64,000 nucleotides of DNA from Pseudomonas sp. 6D_7.1_Bac1 (GTDB lineage: Bacteria > Pseudomonadota > Gammaproteobacteria > Pseudomonadales > Pseudomonadaceae): the NCBI RefSeq assembly GCF_025465945.1, contig NZ_JANLNW010000070.1, positions 1 through 64,000 on the forward strand, in the 5' to 3' direction. The position numbers and the translations under genes were made by a program. Each line of letters opens with the position of its first letter. Position 1 is the stretch's first letter. Of the stretch, positions 40,092-49,237 are shown piece by piece. Below the pieces are notes generated by a model. That model had not been told where the DNA came from, did no database searches, and saw nothing but the letters and a program-made list of their open reading frames with translations.

Positions 40092-41282
40092 ATGAGCCAG
40101 AACCTGAGCCAGACGTTCCTTGCGATTACCCGCAACAGCACTGATCTGGAGTGGCTGCAAGGCGCTTTGGCGCCCTTGGGCCAGGTGGTCAGCGCCGGTG
40201 GCGGTAGCCTCGATGAGCTGCTCGCGCTGGTGGACGTAACCTTTGCCAGTCTGGTGTTCGTCGGCCTTGACCGCGAGCATGTGGTAGCCCAGAGCGCGCT
40301 GATCGAAGGCGCGCTGGAAGCCAAACCGATGCTGGCCATCGTCGCGCTGGGCGACGGCATGGACAATCAACTGGTGCTTAACGCCATGCGCGCCGGAGCT
40401 CGGGATTTTGTCGCCTACGGCTCACGCGCCAGCGAAGTTTCAGGTCTGGTGCGACGCCTGAGCAAACGTCTGCCGACCGTGGCGCCCAACACCCAACTGG
40501 GTGGTCTGACGGCGCTCTTTGGCACTCAAAGCAACGCCGACGGAGCCCTGCTCGCCGGGCACCTGGCACTGGTGGTGCAAAAGAGCGGCCAGCAAACCTT
40601 GCTACTGGACCTTGGCCTGCCCCGTGGTGACAGCCTGGCGCTGCTGGGGCTGGAGAGTTCGTTTCATTTCGGCGATGCCTTGCGGCATCTGCGGCGCCTG
40701 GATGCGACGTTGATCGACAGCGCCTTCACCAGTGCCGAAGCCGGGCTGCGAATCCTCGCCTACGCCAGCAACGACGAACCGCTGGAACACACCAGCGCCG
40801 CCGAGCTGTACATGCTGCTCAGCGCCTTGCGCCAACACTTTCAGCACATCGTGGTCAACCTCACCGGCCAACCCGACAGCGAAGCCCTGCGCACCTTTGT
40901 CAGCCATTGCGACAAGCTGCTGTGGTACACCGACCAGAGCGTGCTCGATTGCCGGCGCAATCTGACAGTGCTCAACCTGTGGCGTGAAAAAGGCATGAAG
41001 CTTGAACACGCGCAACTGCTGGTCGACCGCTACCTGCGCAACGCGGCCCCGGATTCCGATACGCTGGGCAAGACCTTCGGCCTGGAAGTCATCGCCGTCC
41101 TGGCCTACAGCCCCGAGGTTCGGCTCAATGCAAAAAACCAGGGCGTGACCCTGTTCGAACTGGCCCCCCGCGAGGTCCTGACCCAAAGCTTGCGCACCCT
41201 CGGTGAACGTCTGGCCAAGCGTTCTGAAACGCTGGCCGCCCCCAAAGTCAGTTGGCTGAATCGCTGGCGAGGCCAAAAATGA
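40092..41282 (+). CDS. tadZ: Tad pilus localisation ATPase-like protein TadZ/CpaE
   Basis: The 396-residue cytoplasmic protein has an N-terminal receiver-like (atypical) domain (about 5-125) and a C-terminal MinD/ParA-like domain (about 135-375). The deviant P-loop region reads LTALFGTQSNADGALLAGHLAL, without the usual KGGxGKT, so ATPase activity is doubtful, as in other TadZ proteins. It positions the Tad machine at the pole. I chose the ATG at 40092; a TTG directly after the rcpC stop is possible. Its stop overlaps the tadA start (ATGA). Confidence 0.9.
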   Translation: MSQNLSQTFLAITRNSTDLEWLQGALAPLGQVVSAGGGSLDELLALVDVTFASLVFVGLDREHVVAQSALIEGALEAKPMLAIVALGDGMDNQLVLNAMRAGARDFVAYGSRASEVSGLVRRLSKRLPTVAPNTQLGGLTALFGTQSNADGALLAGHLALVVQKSGQQTLLLDLGLPRGDSLALLGLESSFHFGDALRHLRRLDATLIDSAFTSAEAGLRILAYASNDEPLEHTSAAELYMLLSALRQHFQHIVVNLTGQPDSEALRTFVSHCDKLLWYTDQSVLDCRRNLTVLNLWREKGMKLEHAQLLVDRYLRNAAPDSDTLGKTFGLEVIAVLAYSPEVRLNAKNQGVTLFELAPREVLTQSLRTLGERLAKRSETLAAPKVSWLNRWRGQK

Positions 41283-42553
41283 GTGGTGAAAAACTCTTCG
41301 GTGCACAGACCCAGGGCCCGATCGGCAACACCGACCACGAAGGCCTGAAACTGGTGCTGCATCGCTACATCATCGATGCCATCGAAGAGTCCGGGAAAAA
41401 CCTGCTGGAAGGTTCGCGACAAATCCTTTCGCAGTTCGTCACCGACAAGGTCGCCGAATACATCGCCCGTTTGCACCTGGCGATTTCGCGCTATGAAATG
41501 GAGCGTCTGGCCGAAGAACTCGTCGACGAGCTCACCGGTTTCGGTCCGCTGGAAGTGCTGCTGCGCGACCCGAGCGTGACCGAGATTCTGGTCAACGGTC
41601 CGCACCGGGTGTTCATCGAGCGTGACGGTGTATTGCACCAGAGCGACCTGCGCTTCATCGACGCCCATCACGTCGAGCGGGTCATGCAACGCATCCTCGC
41701 GCCACTGGGGCGGCGTCTGGATGAGTCATCGCCGATGGTCGATGCGCGCCTGCCCGACGGTAGCCGGGTCAATGCGATCATCCCGCCTATCGCGCTGGAC
41801 GGACCGTGCCTGTCGATTCGCAAGTTTCGCAAGGACATGCTTAAAAGCAGCGACCTGATGGCGATGCAAACCATCGATCAGGCGATCTTCGACTTCATTC
41901 AAGAGGCAGTGGGCAAGCGCTGCAACATCCTCATCAGCGGCGGTACCGGCACCGGCAAAACCACGCTGCTGAACATCCTCAGCCAACTGATCGACACTCA
42001 CGAACGTCTGGTGACCATCGAAGACGTCGCCGAACTGCAACTGGGCCACCCTCACGTCGTACGCCTGGAAACCCGCCCGCCCAATGCCGAGGGCCACGGC
42101 GAGGTGAAAGCCAGCGACCTGATCCGCAACGCCCTGCGGATGCGCCCGGACCGAATCATCCTTGGCGAAATCCGTGGCGTTGAAGTGGTCGACGTACTGA
42201 CCGCCATGAACACCGGTCACGACGGCTCGATGAGCACCCTGCACGCCAACAACGCCCAGGACGCACTGTTGCGCCTGGAGACCCTGGTTGGCCTGACCGG
42301 GCGCCAGATTGCCGAACGCACCCTGCGGCAGATGATCTGCGCGGCACTCGATGTGGTGATTCAACTGACGCGTCTGCCCGATGGCCGACGCTGCGTCAGC
42401 GAGGTGGTGGAAGTGGTGGGTATCCGCGAGGACATCTACGTCACCAACACCTTGTTTCGTTTCGATCGACGGACCGGTTTCGGCTTTCTGCGCGAAGCGG
42501 TCAACCCCGCTGGCGACAAGCTGCGCCATGAGTTGTCCCTGCCCCCCAACTGA
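41279..42553 (+). CDS. tadA: Tad secretion ATPase TadA/CpaF
   Basis: The 424-residue hexameric ATPase powers Flp pilus assembly. It shows the N-terminal helical part (GLKLVLHRYIIDAIEESGKNLL), the Walker A GGTGTGKTT (about 221-229), the Asp box/VTIEDVAELQL, RPPNAEGHGEV, Walker B RIILGEIRG and the His box STLHANNAQD. Length matches CpaF. It overlaps tadZ by four bases and is followed by tadB after 18 bases, so the operon is tightly packed. Confidence 0.97.
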   Translation: MSGEKLFGAQTQGPIGNTDHEGLKLVLHRYIIDAIEESGKNLLEGSRQILSQFVTDKVAEYIARLHLAISRYEMERLAEELVDELTGFGPLEVLLRDPSVTEILVNGPHRVFIERDGVLHQSDLRFIDAHHVERVMQRILAPLGRRLDESSPMVDARLPDGSRVNAIIPPIALDGPCLSIRKFRKDMLKSSDLMAMQTIDQAIFDFIQEAVGKRCNILISGGTGTGKTTLLNILSQLIDTHERLVTIEDVAELQLGHPHVVRLETRPPNAEGHGEVKASDLIRNALRMRPDRIILGEIRGVEVVDVLTAMNTGHDGSMSTLHANNAQDALLRLETLVGLTGRQIAERTLRQMICAALDVVIQLTRLPDGRRCVSEVVEVVGIREDIYVTNTLFRFDRRTGFGFLREAVNPAGDKLRHELSLPPN

Positions 42554-42571
42554 CTAGACGAGGCGTGCGCG

Positions 42572-43456
42572 ATGATCGGCCCGATACTGCTCAGCCTGAT
42601 GTGTGTGGTGCTCCTGGGACTGTCGATTCGGCTGTTCTATCAGGGCCTGCGCAAGACCAGTACCGAACGCGTGCTGAGCCGACTGGCCCAGGGGCAACCG
42701 CAACTGATCGTCGAAAAGCCTGTGTGGACGAGCCTTGAGCACGCCTTTTTGCGCGCAGGCCTGGGCCGCCCGACCGAACGCCTGACGCTGTGGTTGCTGC
42801 TTTGGGCATCTCTGTGCCTGATCGGATTTATTGCACAGGGCTGGCTGGGTCTACTGATCCTGTTCGTGGTGCCCCCCCTGGCATTACGCTTGTACATTTC
42901 CTGGCGTTATCGACGTCACGTAAGACGAATGATCGAACAGTTGCCGCAGTTGCTCGATTACAGCGTGCGCAGTCTCAAATCCGGCCGCACCCTGGCTGAC
43001 GCTGTGATGGGCGGCATCGACGCCAGCGCCAACCCGCTTAAAAAATCCATGGGACGAATCCAGCGCAACGTGCAATTGGGCGTCAACCTGCCCGACGCCG
43101 TGCACGACTTTGCCGAGCTCTTTGATCAGGAAGAGTTGCACATGTTCGCCCTGGGATTGAAGGTCAATCACCGCTACGGCGGCAACGCCAGCGAGCTGCT
43201 GGAGAACCTGATGAAGCTGATTCGTGAACGCGAGCAAGGCGCCCGCCAGCTTCGGGCCATGACCGGCGAAACCCGAATGACCTCTTGGGTACTGGGGACG
43301 CTGCCCATCCTCATCGCGAGCTATTTCATGCTGACCAATCCCGGTTACATGCTGGGCATGTGGCACGACGCTGCCGGCCAGCACATGCTGATCGCCGCGG
43401 TTGGCCTACAGGTCGTAGGGTGCCTGGCGTTGTGGCGCATGTTGCGGAGTATCTGA
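42572..43456 (+). CDS. tadB: Tad inner-membrane platform protein TadB
   Basis: The 294-residue GspF-type platform protein has N-terminal membrane helices (about 3-18, 68-105), a cytoplasmic GspF domain (QLPQLLDYSVRSLKSGRTLADAVMGG, LGVNLPDAVHDFAELFDQEELHMFALGLKVNHRYGGNASELLENL), and two C-terminal helices (about 237-255, 268-290). It pairs with TadC as the platform for pilin extraction. GAGG precedes the ATG; tadC begins one base after its stop. Confidence 0.95.
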   Translation: MIGPILLSLMCVVLLGLSIRLFYQGLRKTSTERVLSRLAQGQPQLIVEKPVWTSLEHAFLRAGLGRPTERLTLWLLLWASLCLIGFIAQGWLGLLILFVVPPLALRLYISWRYRRHVRRMIEQLPQLLDYSVRSLKSGRTLADAVMGGIDASANPLKKSMGRIQRNVQLGVNLPDAVHDFAELFDQEELHMFALGLKVNHRYGGNASELLENLMKLIREREQGARQLRAMTGETRMTSWVLGTLPILIASYFMLTNPGYMLGMWHDAAGQHMLIAAVGLQVVGCLALWRMLRSI

Positions 43457-43457
43457 G

Positions 43458-44342
43458 ATGGCACTACTGGTGAGCGCATTGCTGTTCCTGGGGGCCATGG
43501 TGCTGGTGCTTGGCAATCTGCTGGAACAGCGACGGCGTGAGCGTCACGTCACTCAGCGCCTGCAAGGGCAGATCGCGCACGACAGCAAACTCAGCAGCTG
43601 GCTTCGAGCGCTCGGCGACAGTAAATTCGGCCGGCGCTCGGTCAGCATGGACAGCGAGATCCAGACCCTGCTCGCGCGCCTGGGGTGGCGCAAATCCAGC
43701 GAGCGTTCGTTGTTCGCCGCCTGCCAGGTCGGCACGCCCCTGCTGGTGCTCGGGTTGGTGGTGTTCTTTCAACAGGTGTTCTACCCCAACGCGCAAAACC
43801 AATGGCTCGCGCCGATACTGGGAGCCGGACTGGGTTATCTCCTGCCCAAACGGCTACTGGCCTACGCCGTAAACCAGCGGCAAAAAAACATTACCCTCGA
43901 GATTTCGACGTTTATTCCGCTGCTGCGGATTCTGTTCGAATCGGGCATGGCCATAGAGCAGTCCTTGCGTGTGCTGAGCATCGAGGCGCAAAAACTGCTG
44001 CCGGAGCTGACCCACGAATTACACCTGATCCTGACTCGGGTCGACTCCGGCCTGGAACTCGGCCAGGAACTGCACAAGACCGCGACGCTTTTGGCAGTGG
44101 ACGAATTCACCGACACCTGCGTGATCCTCCAGCAATTGATCCATCAAGGCGGCGGCGCCATGAAATCGCTGCTCGCGCTCAAGCAATTGCTCGACGACCG
44201 GCGTCTGACACGCTTGCAGGAATACATCTCGAAAATGTCCGCCAAGATGTCCGTGGTGATGATGCTGTTTCTGTTTCCCGCCTTATTGATCGTATTGGCC
44301 GGCCCGGGCTTCACCGCGATTGCTCGGGCGTTTGCGCCTTAG
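43458..44342 (+). CDS. tadC: Tad inner-membrane platform protein TadC
   Basis: The 294-residue paralogue of TadB has the same layout: N-terminal helix (about 3-20), two helices near 90-130, a GspF domain with ISTFIPLLRILFESGMAIEQSLRVL and DSGLELGQELHKTATLLAVDEFTDTCVILQQLIHQG, and a C-terminal helix (VVMMLFLFPALLIVLAGPGF). No tadD gene follows; the downstream 260 bases carry a 159-bp repeat instead. Confidence 0.95.
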   Translation: MALLVSALLFLGAMVLVLGNLLEQRRRERHVTQRLQGQIAHDSKLSSWLRALGDSKFGRRSVSMDSEIQTLLARLGWRKSSERSLFAACQVGTPLLVLGLVVFFQQVFYPNAQNQWLAPILGAGLGYLLPKRLLAYAVNQRQKNITLEISTFIPLLRILFESGMAIEQSLRVLSIEAQKLLPELTHELHLILTRVDSGLELGQELHKTATLLAVDEFTDTCVILQQLIHQGGGAMKSLLALKQLLDDRRLTRLQEYISKMSAKMSVVMMLFLFPALLIVLAGPGFTAIARAFAP

Positions 44343-44367
44343 AACCGCAAGCGGTGACCACGTTCTT

Positions 44368-44526
44368 GTAGCAGCTGCCGAGCCCGCGAGGCTGCGTTCG
44401 AGGACGAAGTCCTCGCAAATCCTGCGTACGCAGATTGCCTGTAAAAACGCGTTGCCCGATTTTACGACCGCTTCGCCCGAGCGCGGACCGGGCCGAACGC
44501 AGCCTCGCAAGCTCGACAGCTGCTAC
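44368..44526 (+). repeat. 159-bp element with terminal inverted repeats, copy 1
   Basis: The element starts GTAGCAGCTGCCGAGC and ends GCAGCTGCTAC; the outer 33 or so bases of each end are inverted repeats of each other. Inside are a short hairpin (GAGGAC GAA GTCCTC) and the common core GATTTTACGACCGC. Two more copies of exactly the same length lie at 61677 and 63320. It sits after tadC where tadD is found in other pseudomonads. Confidence 0.85.
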
Positions 44527-44604
44527 GGGCGGTTCATCCGCAATACTGACCGGGGTATTAGTTGACCACTACGATGTACTCAATCGAATGAACAAACCAG
44601 GAAC

Positions 44605-45369
44605 CTAGTGCGCCGTAACCCGCGCCCGCCCCCCCGAACCACTCGGCGACAGCGCCAACGCCAACTGCGTCCGGTTATGCATATGCGTCAATCGCAACAC
44701 CTGCGACACATACAACTTCACCGTGTTCTCGGTAATCCCCAACTCACAGGCAATCTGGTAATTGGTCTGCCCCTTGCCCACCAACCGCGCAACATCGAGC
44801 TGACGAGGCGACAGCTGAGTGAAGATCGCCGGCATCTCCTCACTTGAACTCCCGGATGGCGACACCAGAGGATCACGACGAACCTTATCGAGGTCTTGAT
44901 AAAGATCGTCGATGGATTCTGAAAGGTCCTGCAGCTTCTGATTCAAGTGCCCCAGCTGGACATTTTTTTGCCGTTCCTGAAGCGCAACCTCCTGGCGCTG
45001 CACCCCTTCGAGCAACTCGTTCAACGCTATCGGCTTTTGATAGTAGTCCGCGATCCCGGCGCGCAAGGCCTTGATCACATCCTGTTTGTCGGCACGCCCG
45101 GTGAGCATGATGGCTTCGAAGGCTCGGTGCTTGCCGGTGATGCGTTGCAGTTCCTGAACCAGTTGAATACCGTCGAACCCCGGCATGTGCAAATCACAGA
45201 GCACCAAGCCAATGTTGGTGTCTTCGCTGAAGCGCGCGATGGCCTGCTGGCTGGATTCACAGGGGACGCAACGGTAGCCGCTGCTTTCAAGAAACTCGCA
45301 AAGCTCTTCCACAATCAGCGGTTCGTCGTCGACCACCAGCACTTTTACCGCAGAGGTAGGCTTGTTCAC
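44605..45369 (-). CDS. pprB: PprB-like response regulator (receiver + LuxR HTH)
   Basis: The 254-residue regulator has an N-terminal receiver (D14-D15, phosphoacceptor D59 in LVLCDLHMPGFDG, T90, K112), a coiled linker (about 125-165) and a C-terminal LuxR/FixJ helix-turn-helix (about 185-245: LSPRQLDVARLVGKGQTNYQIACELGITENTVKLYVSQVL). In P. aeruginosa PprB activates the flp-tad, fimbrial and biofilm genes, and it is encoded in the same locus. The name rests on architecture and synteny. It is convergent with the tad operon and follows the fppA gene region on the minus strand. Confidence 0.88.
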   Translation of the reverse strand: MNKPTSAVKVLVVDDEPLIVEELCEFLESSGYRCVPCESSQQAIARFSEDTNIGLVLCDLHMPGFDGIQLVQELQRITGKHRAFEAIMLTGRADKQDVIKALRAGIADYYQKPIALNELLEGVQRQEVALQERQKNVQLGHLNQKLQDLSESIDDLYQDLDKVRRDPLVSPSGSSSEEMPAIFTQLSPRQLDVARLVGKGQTNYQIACELGITENTVKLYVSQVLRLTHMHNRTQLALALSPSGSGGRARVTAH

Positions 45370-45494
45370 TTACAACTCCATGCCCTGTCCGAAGACTGTC
45401 AGTTCCTGTACCGACAGCGGCAAGCTGTACAGGCGCTGAGTTGAAAGTAGACGTACTTTCCTACTATGTACATAGCGCTAGCCGCGCCACGCGA

Positions 45495-45983
45495 CTAGTG
45501 GGCCCAGGGCAGTGTCAGCAGCATGCCGATCAGCACGAACGGCGCAAAAGGTGGTTTTTTTGACAGCTCCGGCGCCAGGTACTGAAGACGTCCTCTAAGC
45601 CCTTGACTCATATGTGGCCAGAGTATTGGGGCGATCAATAACCACAGTCCGCCGGCCACGCCGGCGCCAATGAAACTACCGAGTAAATGCAGGTTGTCGG
45701 TCGCCAGACCGATCGTCGCCATCAGCTTCACATCAGCGGCCCCCAACCGCCCCAATGCATAACCGGGCACGGTAAACAGCAGCGCCAGCAGCAGCGCCCA
45801 CCCACCCTGAGCAGCCGGTGCGCCCAGCCAGGTGGTGCCGGTCCACAACAGATAAATCAGCGCCAACAACCCGGCGCCCAAGGTCAGGCTGTTGGCGATA
45901 TGCCGTTGCTGAACATCCTGCGCTGCGCAAAGCACCAGCCAGATCAGTAGGACAAAACTCTGCATCCGGTAAAAATCGTCCAT
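45495..45983 (-). CDS. fppA: Flp prepilin peptidase FppA/TadV
   Basis: The 162-residue type IV prepilin peptidase (A24A/CpaA type) has about six membrane helices and the two catalytic aspartates: D23 in CAAQDVQQRHIANSLT and the second in LGAADVKLMATIGL (GxxD variant of GxGD). It cleaves the Flp pilins and the TadE-like pseudopilins after Gly. It lies just upstream of pprB on the same strand. Neither the ATG at 45983 nor that at 45965 has a clear ribosome-binding site. Confidence 0.92.
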   Translation of the reverse strand: MDDFYRMQSFVLLIWLVLCAAQDVQQRHIANSLTLGAGLLALIYLLWTGTTWLGAPAAQGGWALLLALLFTVPGYALGRLGAADVKLMATIGLATDNLHLLGSFIGAGVAGGLWLLIAPILWPHMSQGLRGRLQYLAPELSKKPPFAPFVLIGMLLTLPWAH

Positions 45984-46040
45984 TTTGGCTGAATGATTCT
46001 ATGCTGATATCACGTAGACGTTGTCAGGGTAGACGCATTC

Positions 46041-46487
46041 ATGAAGTCAGGCCTCCCCAGAAAGCAAAAAGGCGCTGTGGCGATTGAGTTCGCCTTGGTA
46101 TTCGTGATCTTTTTTGCGGTGTTTTACGGGATTGTCAGCTACAGCGTACCGCTGTTGCTGGTGCAGTCATTCAATGAGGCCACTGCCGAGGCGGTCCGGC
46201 AAAGCGTCGCACTGGACCCGAACACGGCCAACTACCCACAAGCCGTGCAGGACTTGGCAAATGCCGTGCTGAAACAACAACTGTCCTGGGTGCCGAGCGC
46301 CTTCAACATCACCTATGGCGTGGACACCACGGCGGCCTATAACGCAGGCACGGGGTTGCTGACCGTCAGCGTGGCCTACCCCACCAGCAAGCTCAATCAG
46401 GTCATCCCGTTCCTCGTCCTGCCAGGAGTGGGCAGCGTACCCAACCTGCCGACAAACCTGACTGCGCAATCGAGCCTGCAATTTTGA
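46041..46487 (+). CDS. TadE-like minor pilin / pseudopilin
   Basis: The 148-residue protein has a TadE-like N-terminus: KQKGAVAIEFALVFVIFFAVFYGIVSY, that is a short basic leader, a Gly-Ala cleavage site with Glu at +5, and a hydrophobic helix. The periplasmic part (about 45-148) is Asn/Thr-rich. TadE/TadF pseudopilins are processed by the same peptidase and help pilus assembly. The following pprA-like gene overlaps its stop by 4 bases. Confidence 0.9.
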   Translation: MKSGLPRKQKGAVAIEFALVFVIFFAVFYGIVSYSVPLLLVQSFNEATAEAVRQSVALDPNTANYPQAVQDLANAVLKQQLSWVPSAFNITYGVDTTAAYNAGTGLLTVSVAYPTSKLNQVIPFLVLPGVGSVPNLPTNLTAQSSLQF

Positions 46488-49237
46488 CACCCGGGGAAAA
46501 GCTCTTCGGCCGGCTGCTCAAGCGCCCGCCGTTACCGGAACTCGATACGCCCTACCACCCGGCGACGCAGAACGTCGGGTTGCACCTGCAACTGAACCAC
46601 GAAGGACGGGTGCTGCAAATGAGTGGTCCGTTGCGTCATGTACTGGCCCAACATCCGCCCGCCGAACAGAACCTTCTGCTGATCGACTACCTGCTGCCTC
46701 ACAGCCAATTGGTTGTCGAAGGCGCCCCTGCTGACTGGCAGGGCCAGAGCCTGGACCTGGACTTCACCGGCCTGGGCGGCCAAACCTTACACCTGCGTGG
46801 CTGGGTTCAGCCGACGCCTGGCGGCTGGCTGCTGCAATTGCTCGACATTGGTGATCTGCTGCACGAACGCCAAGAGGCCCACAGCCGCGACGAGTGTCAG
46901 GTGTTCGCGGGGCGCATGAGCGAACAGCTTCGTCTGTGCAGCCTGATGCGCCTGCCCGAGGTTCTGACCGAGCAACTTCAAGGTCTGGCCCAGCGCTGGC
47001 ACATCCCCTGTGTCGCCATCGCGCTGCTCGATGACCAGGAACAGGGCTGGCTGATCCACAGCCAACACCGCGCACACGATGCGCCGCAGCTGTGGCAAAC
47101 CGGTCAGCCGCTGGGCACCAGCCTGGACAGTTTGAGCGGCAATACCCCGCTGCATTTGAGCGTGGTTCACGGCCTGAGCGAGCACCCGCGGTTGCAGGGA
47201 ACCTTCGGCAATACCGACGGATTTCTGGTGCCTTATCGCGATGATCACGGTGTCGCGGCCTGGCTGCTCTGTGGTTTCTATCCGGCGCAACAGCGCGCAC
47301 CGGAGCTCAGCGAGCGTGACTGGTTGCTGCTGGCCGCCGCGTTGGCCGGGCCGGTACTGGGGCGTTTACGCGAGCACCATCAACATCAGCAACTGGAGCG
47401 ACTCGAAGCCTTGCAAGGCTTGCTCGGCACCGGTTGGTGGGAGCTGTTCGGCACGACTGACGAGGTTCAACTGGCGCCGCAATTGGCACTCACCCTGCAT
47501 CTGCAGAACACCCGACTACCGCTGGCCGAGTGGTTGGCGCTGATCCATCCCGCCGACCGCCAAGAGTTGGCCAGCCGTGTGCAGGACCTGCAACAACACG
47601 ACAAGACCTTGCTGCTGTGCGTGCGCCTGCACCGCCCCGACGACGCCCACACGCCGATCTGGTATCGCCTGCAAGGCCAGGCGCTGGGCGTGGGTGAGCA
47701 GCGGCGGCTGGTGGGTTTCATGCTCGACATCAGCGACATCAAGAATCAACAACAGCAAGCCGCCGCCGCCCATGCCCGGCTGGACAACCTGATCGCCAGC
47801 TCGCCGGCGGTGATCTATGTGCAGCGCTACGTCGAAGGCGCGCTGCAACCGAGTTTTTTCAGTGACAGCCTGCTGCCGTTGCTCGGTTGGAGCCTGAATG
47901 ATTTGGTCGGTAGCGCGTTGATCGAGCGGGTTCATCCCGAAGACCGTGACCTGTATTTCGAACGCACCCGTCAGTTGCTGCGCGAGGGGTCTGTACGTGC
48001 GCGTTACCGTCTGCGCGACCAACGTGGCGACTATCACTGGCTGCTCGATGAAGCCAAGCTGCTGCGCGATGATCTCGGATTGCCGGTGGAGGCGGTCGGC
48101 TTGTGGCTGGATGTCACCGAAGCGACCCTGGCCGCCGAACAGGTCAAGCAAAGCGAGGAGCGTTACCGGATTTTGGTGGAAGATTCGCCTGCGATGATCT
48201 GCCGTTATCGTCCCGACTTGACGCTGACGTTCGGCAATCGCCCGTTGGCGACGTACCTGGAACGCACGCCCGAACAACTGCCCGGTGTCGATCTGGGCAG
48301 TTGGTTGTCGGCCGAACAGCGCGAAGCCTTTGTGCAACGCCTGTGCTTACTGACCCCGGAGTTCCCGGTGAGCACGGCGGAAATCAGCCTGCAACTTCCT
48401 GGGCGTGAACACGCCTGGTGGGTCTGGTCGGATCGCGGGGTGTTCGACGAGCAGGGTCGTCTGGTGGAAATCCAGGCCGTGGGCCGTGACAACACCGAGG
48501 TCCGCCGCTCGCAGCAACAACTCACGCAAAGCGCAAAAATGGCCACCCTGGGAGAGATGGCCACCGGGCTGGCCCATGAAATCAACCAGCCGCTGAACGT
48601 GATGCGCATGGCCATCGTCAACGTGCTCAAGCGTTTGAACAGCGGCGACGTGCAGATCGACTACCTGCAAGACAAGCTCAATCGCATCGACGCCCAGGTC
48701 CAGCGCGCGGCACGGGTGGTCGATCACATGCGGGTGTTTGGTCGGCGCTCGGAGATCGAGCAACAACTGTTCAACCCGGCGCAAGCGGTGGAAGGCACGC
48801 TGTCGTTACTCGCCGAAGGCATGCGTGGCAAGGGCGTCGACTTGCGGATCAGCGATATCAGTTTCCAGGCCAATGTCCGCGGTTACGTCGATCAACTGGA
48901 ACAAGTGCTGATCAACCTGATGGTCAACGCTCGCGATGCACTGTTGAGCAAGCGTGAAGGTGATCGGGAGTTCAAGCCGTGGATTTCACTGTATGCCGAA
49001 CGCGACCACTGCTCGCTGCGGCTGTGGGTCGAGGACAACGGTGGCGGCATCGATCCGCGGTTGCTGGAGCGGATCTTCGAGCCGTTCTTCACCACCAAAC
49101 CGGTGGGTGTCGGCACAGGGCTGGGGTTGTCGGTGAGCTACGGCATCGTCGAGAACATGGGCGGACGGTTGAGCGTGCGCAACTCGGTCCAGGGCGCGCG
49201 GTTCTGTATCGAACTGCCGATTGCGCTGGAGACTTAG
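46484..49237 (+). CDS. pprA: PprA-like PAS-domain sensor histidine kinase
   Basis: The 917-residue kinase has an N-terminal GAF-like region (about 150-300), several PAS domains (about 310-430, 435-560, 565-680), a HisKA domain with phospho-accepting H698 in TGLAHEINQPLNVMRM, and a HATPase (NLMVNARDALL, DNGGGI, FEPFFTTKPVGVGTGLGLSVSYG). No transmembrane helix is seen, so it is cytoplasmic. It should phosphorylate PprB and perhaps the receiver-only protein near the pilins. The start is a TTG overlapping the TadE-like stop; a later ATG at 46619 is possible. Its stop overlaps the convergent TadG-like gene by 4 bases. Confidence 0.88.
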   Translation: MTPGEKLFGRLLKRPPLPELDTPYHPATQNVGLHLQLNHEGRVLQMSGPLRHVLAQHPPAEQNLLLIDYLLPHSQLVVEGAPADWQGQSLDLDFTGLGGQTLHLRGWVQPTPGGWLLQLLDIGDLLHERQEAHSRDECQVFAGRMSEQLRLCSLMRLPEVLTEQLQGLAQRWHIPCVAIALLDDQEQGWLIHSQHRAHDAPQLWQTGQPLGTSLDSLSGNTPLHLSVVHGLSEHPRLQGTFGNTDGFLVPYRDDHGVAAWLLCGFYPAQQRAPELSERDWLLLAAALAGPVLGRLREHHQHQQLERLEALQGLLGTGWWELFGTTDEVQLAPQLALTLHLQNTRLPLAEWLALIHPADRQELASRVQDLQQHDKTLLLCVRLHRPDDAHTPIWYRLQGQALGVGEQRRLVGFMLDISDIKNQQQQAAAAHARLDNLIASSPAVIYVQRYVEGALQPSFFSDSLLPLLGWSLNDLVGSALIERVHPEDRDLYFERTRQLLREGSVRARYRLRDQRGDYHWLLDEAKLLRDDLGLPVEAVGLWLDVTEATLAAEQVKQSEERYRILVEDSPAMICRYRPDLTLTFGNRPLATYLERTPEQLPGVDLGSWLSAEQREAFVQRLCLLTPEFPVSTAEISLQLPGREHAWWVWSDRGVFDEQGRLVEIQAVGRDNTEVRRSQQQLTQSAKMATLGEMATGLAHEINQPLNVMRMAIVNVLKRLNSGDVQIDYLQDKLNRIDAQVQRAARVVDHMRVFGRRSEIEQQLFNPAQAVEGTLSLLAEGMRGKGVDLRISDISFQANVRGYVDQLEQVLINLMVNARDALLSKREGDREFKPWISLYAERDHCSLRLWVEDNGGGIDPRLLERIFEPFFTTKPVGVGTGLGLSVSYGIVENMGGRLSVRNSVQGARFCIELPIALET

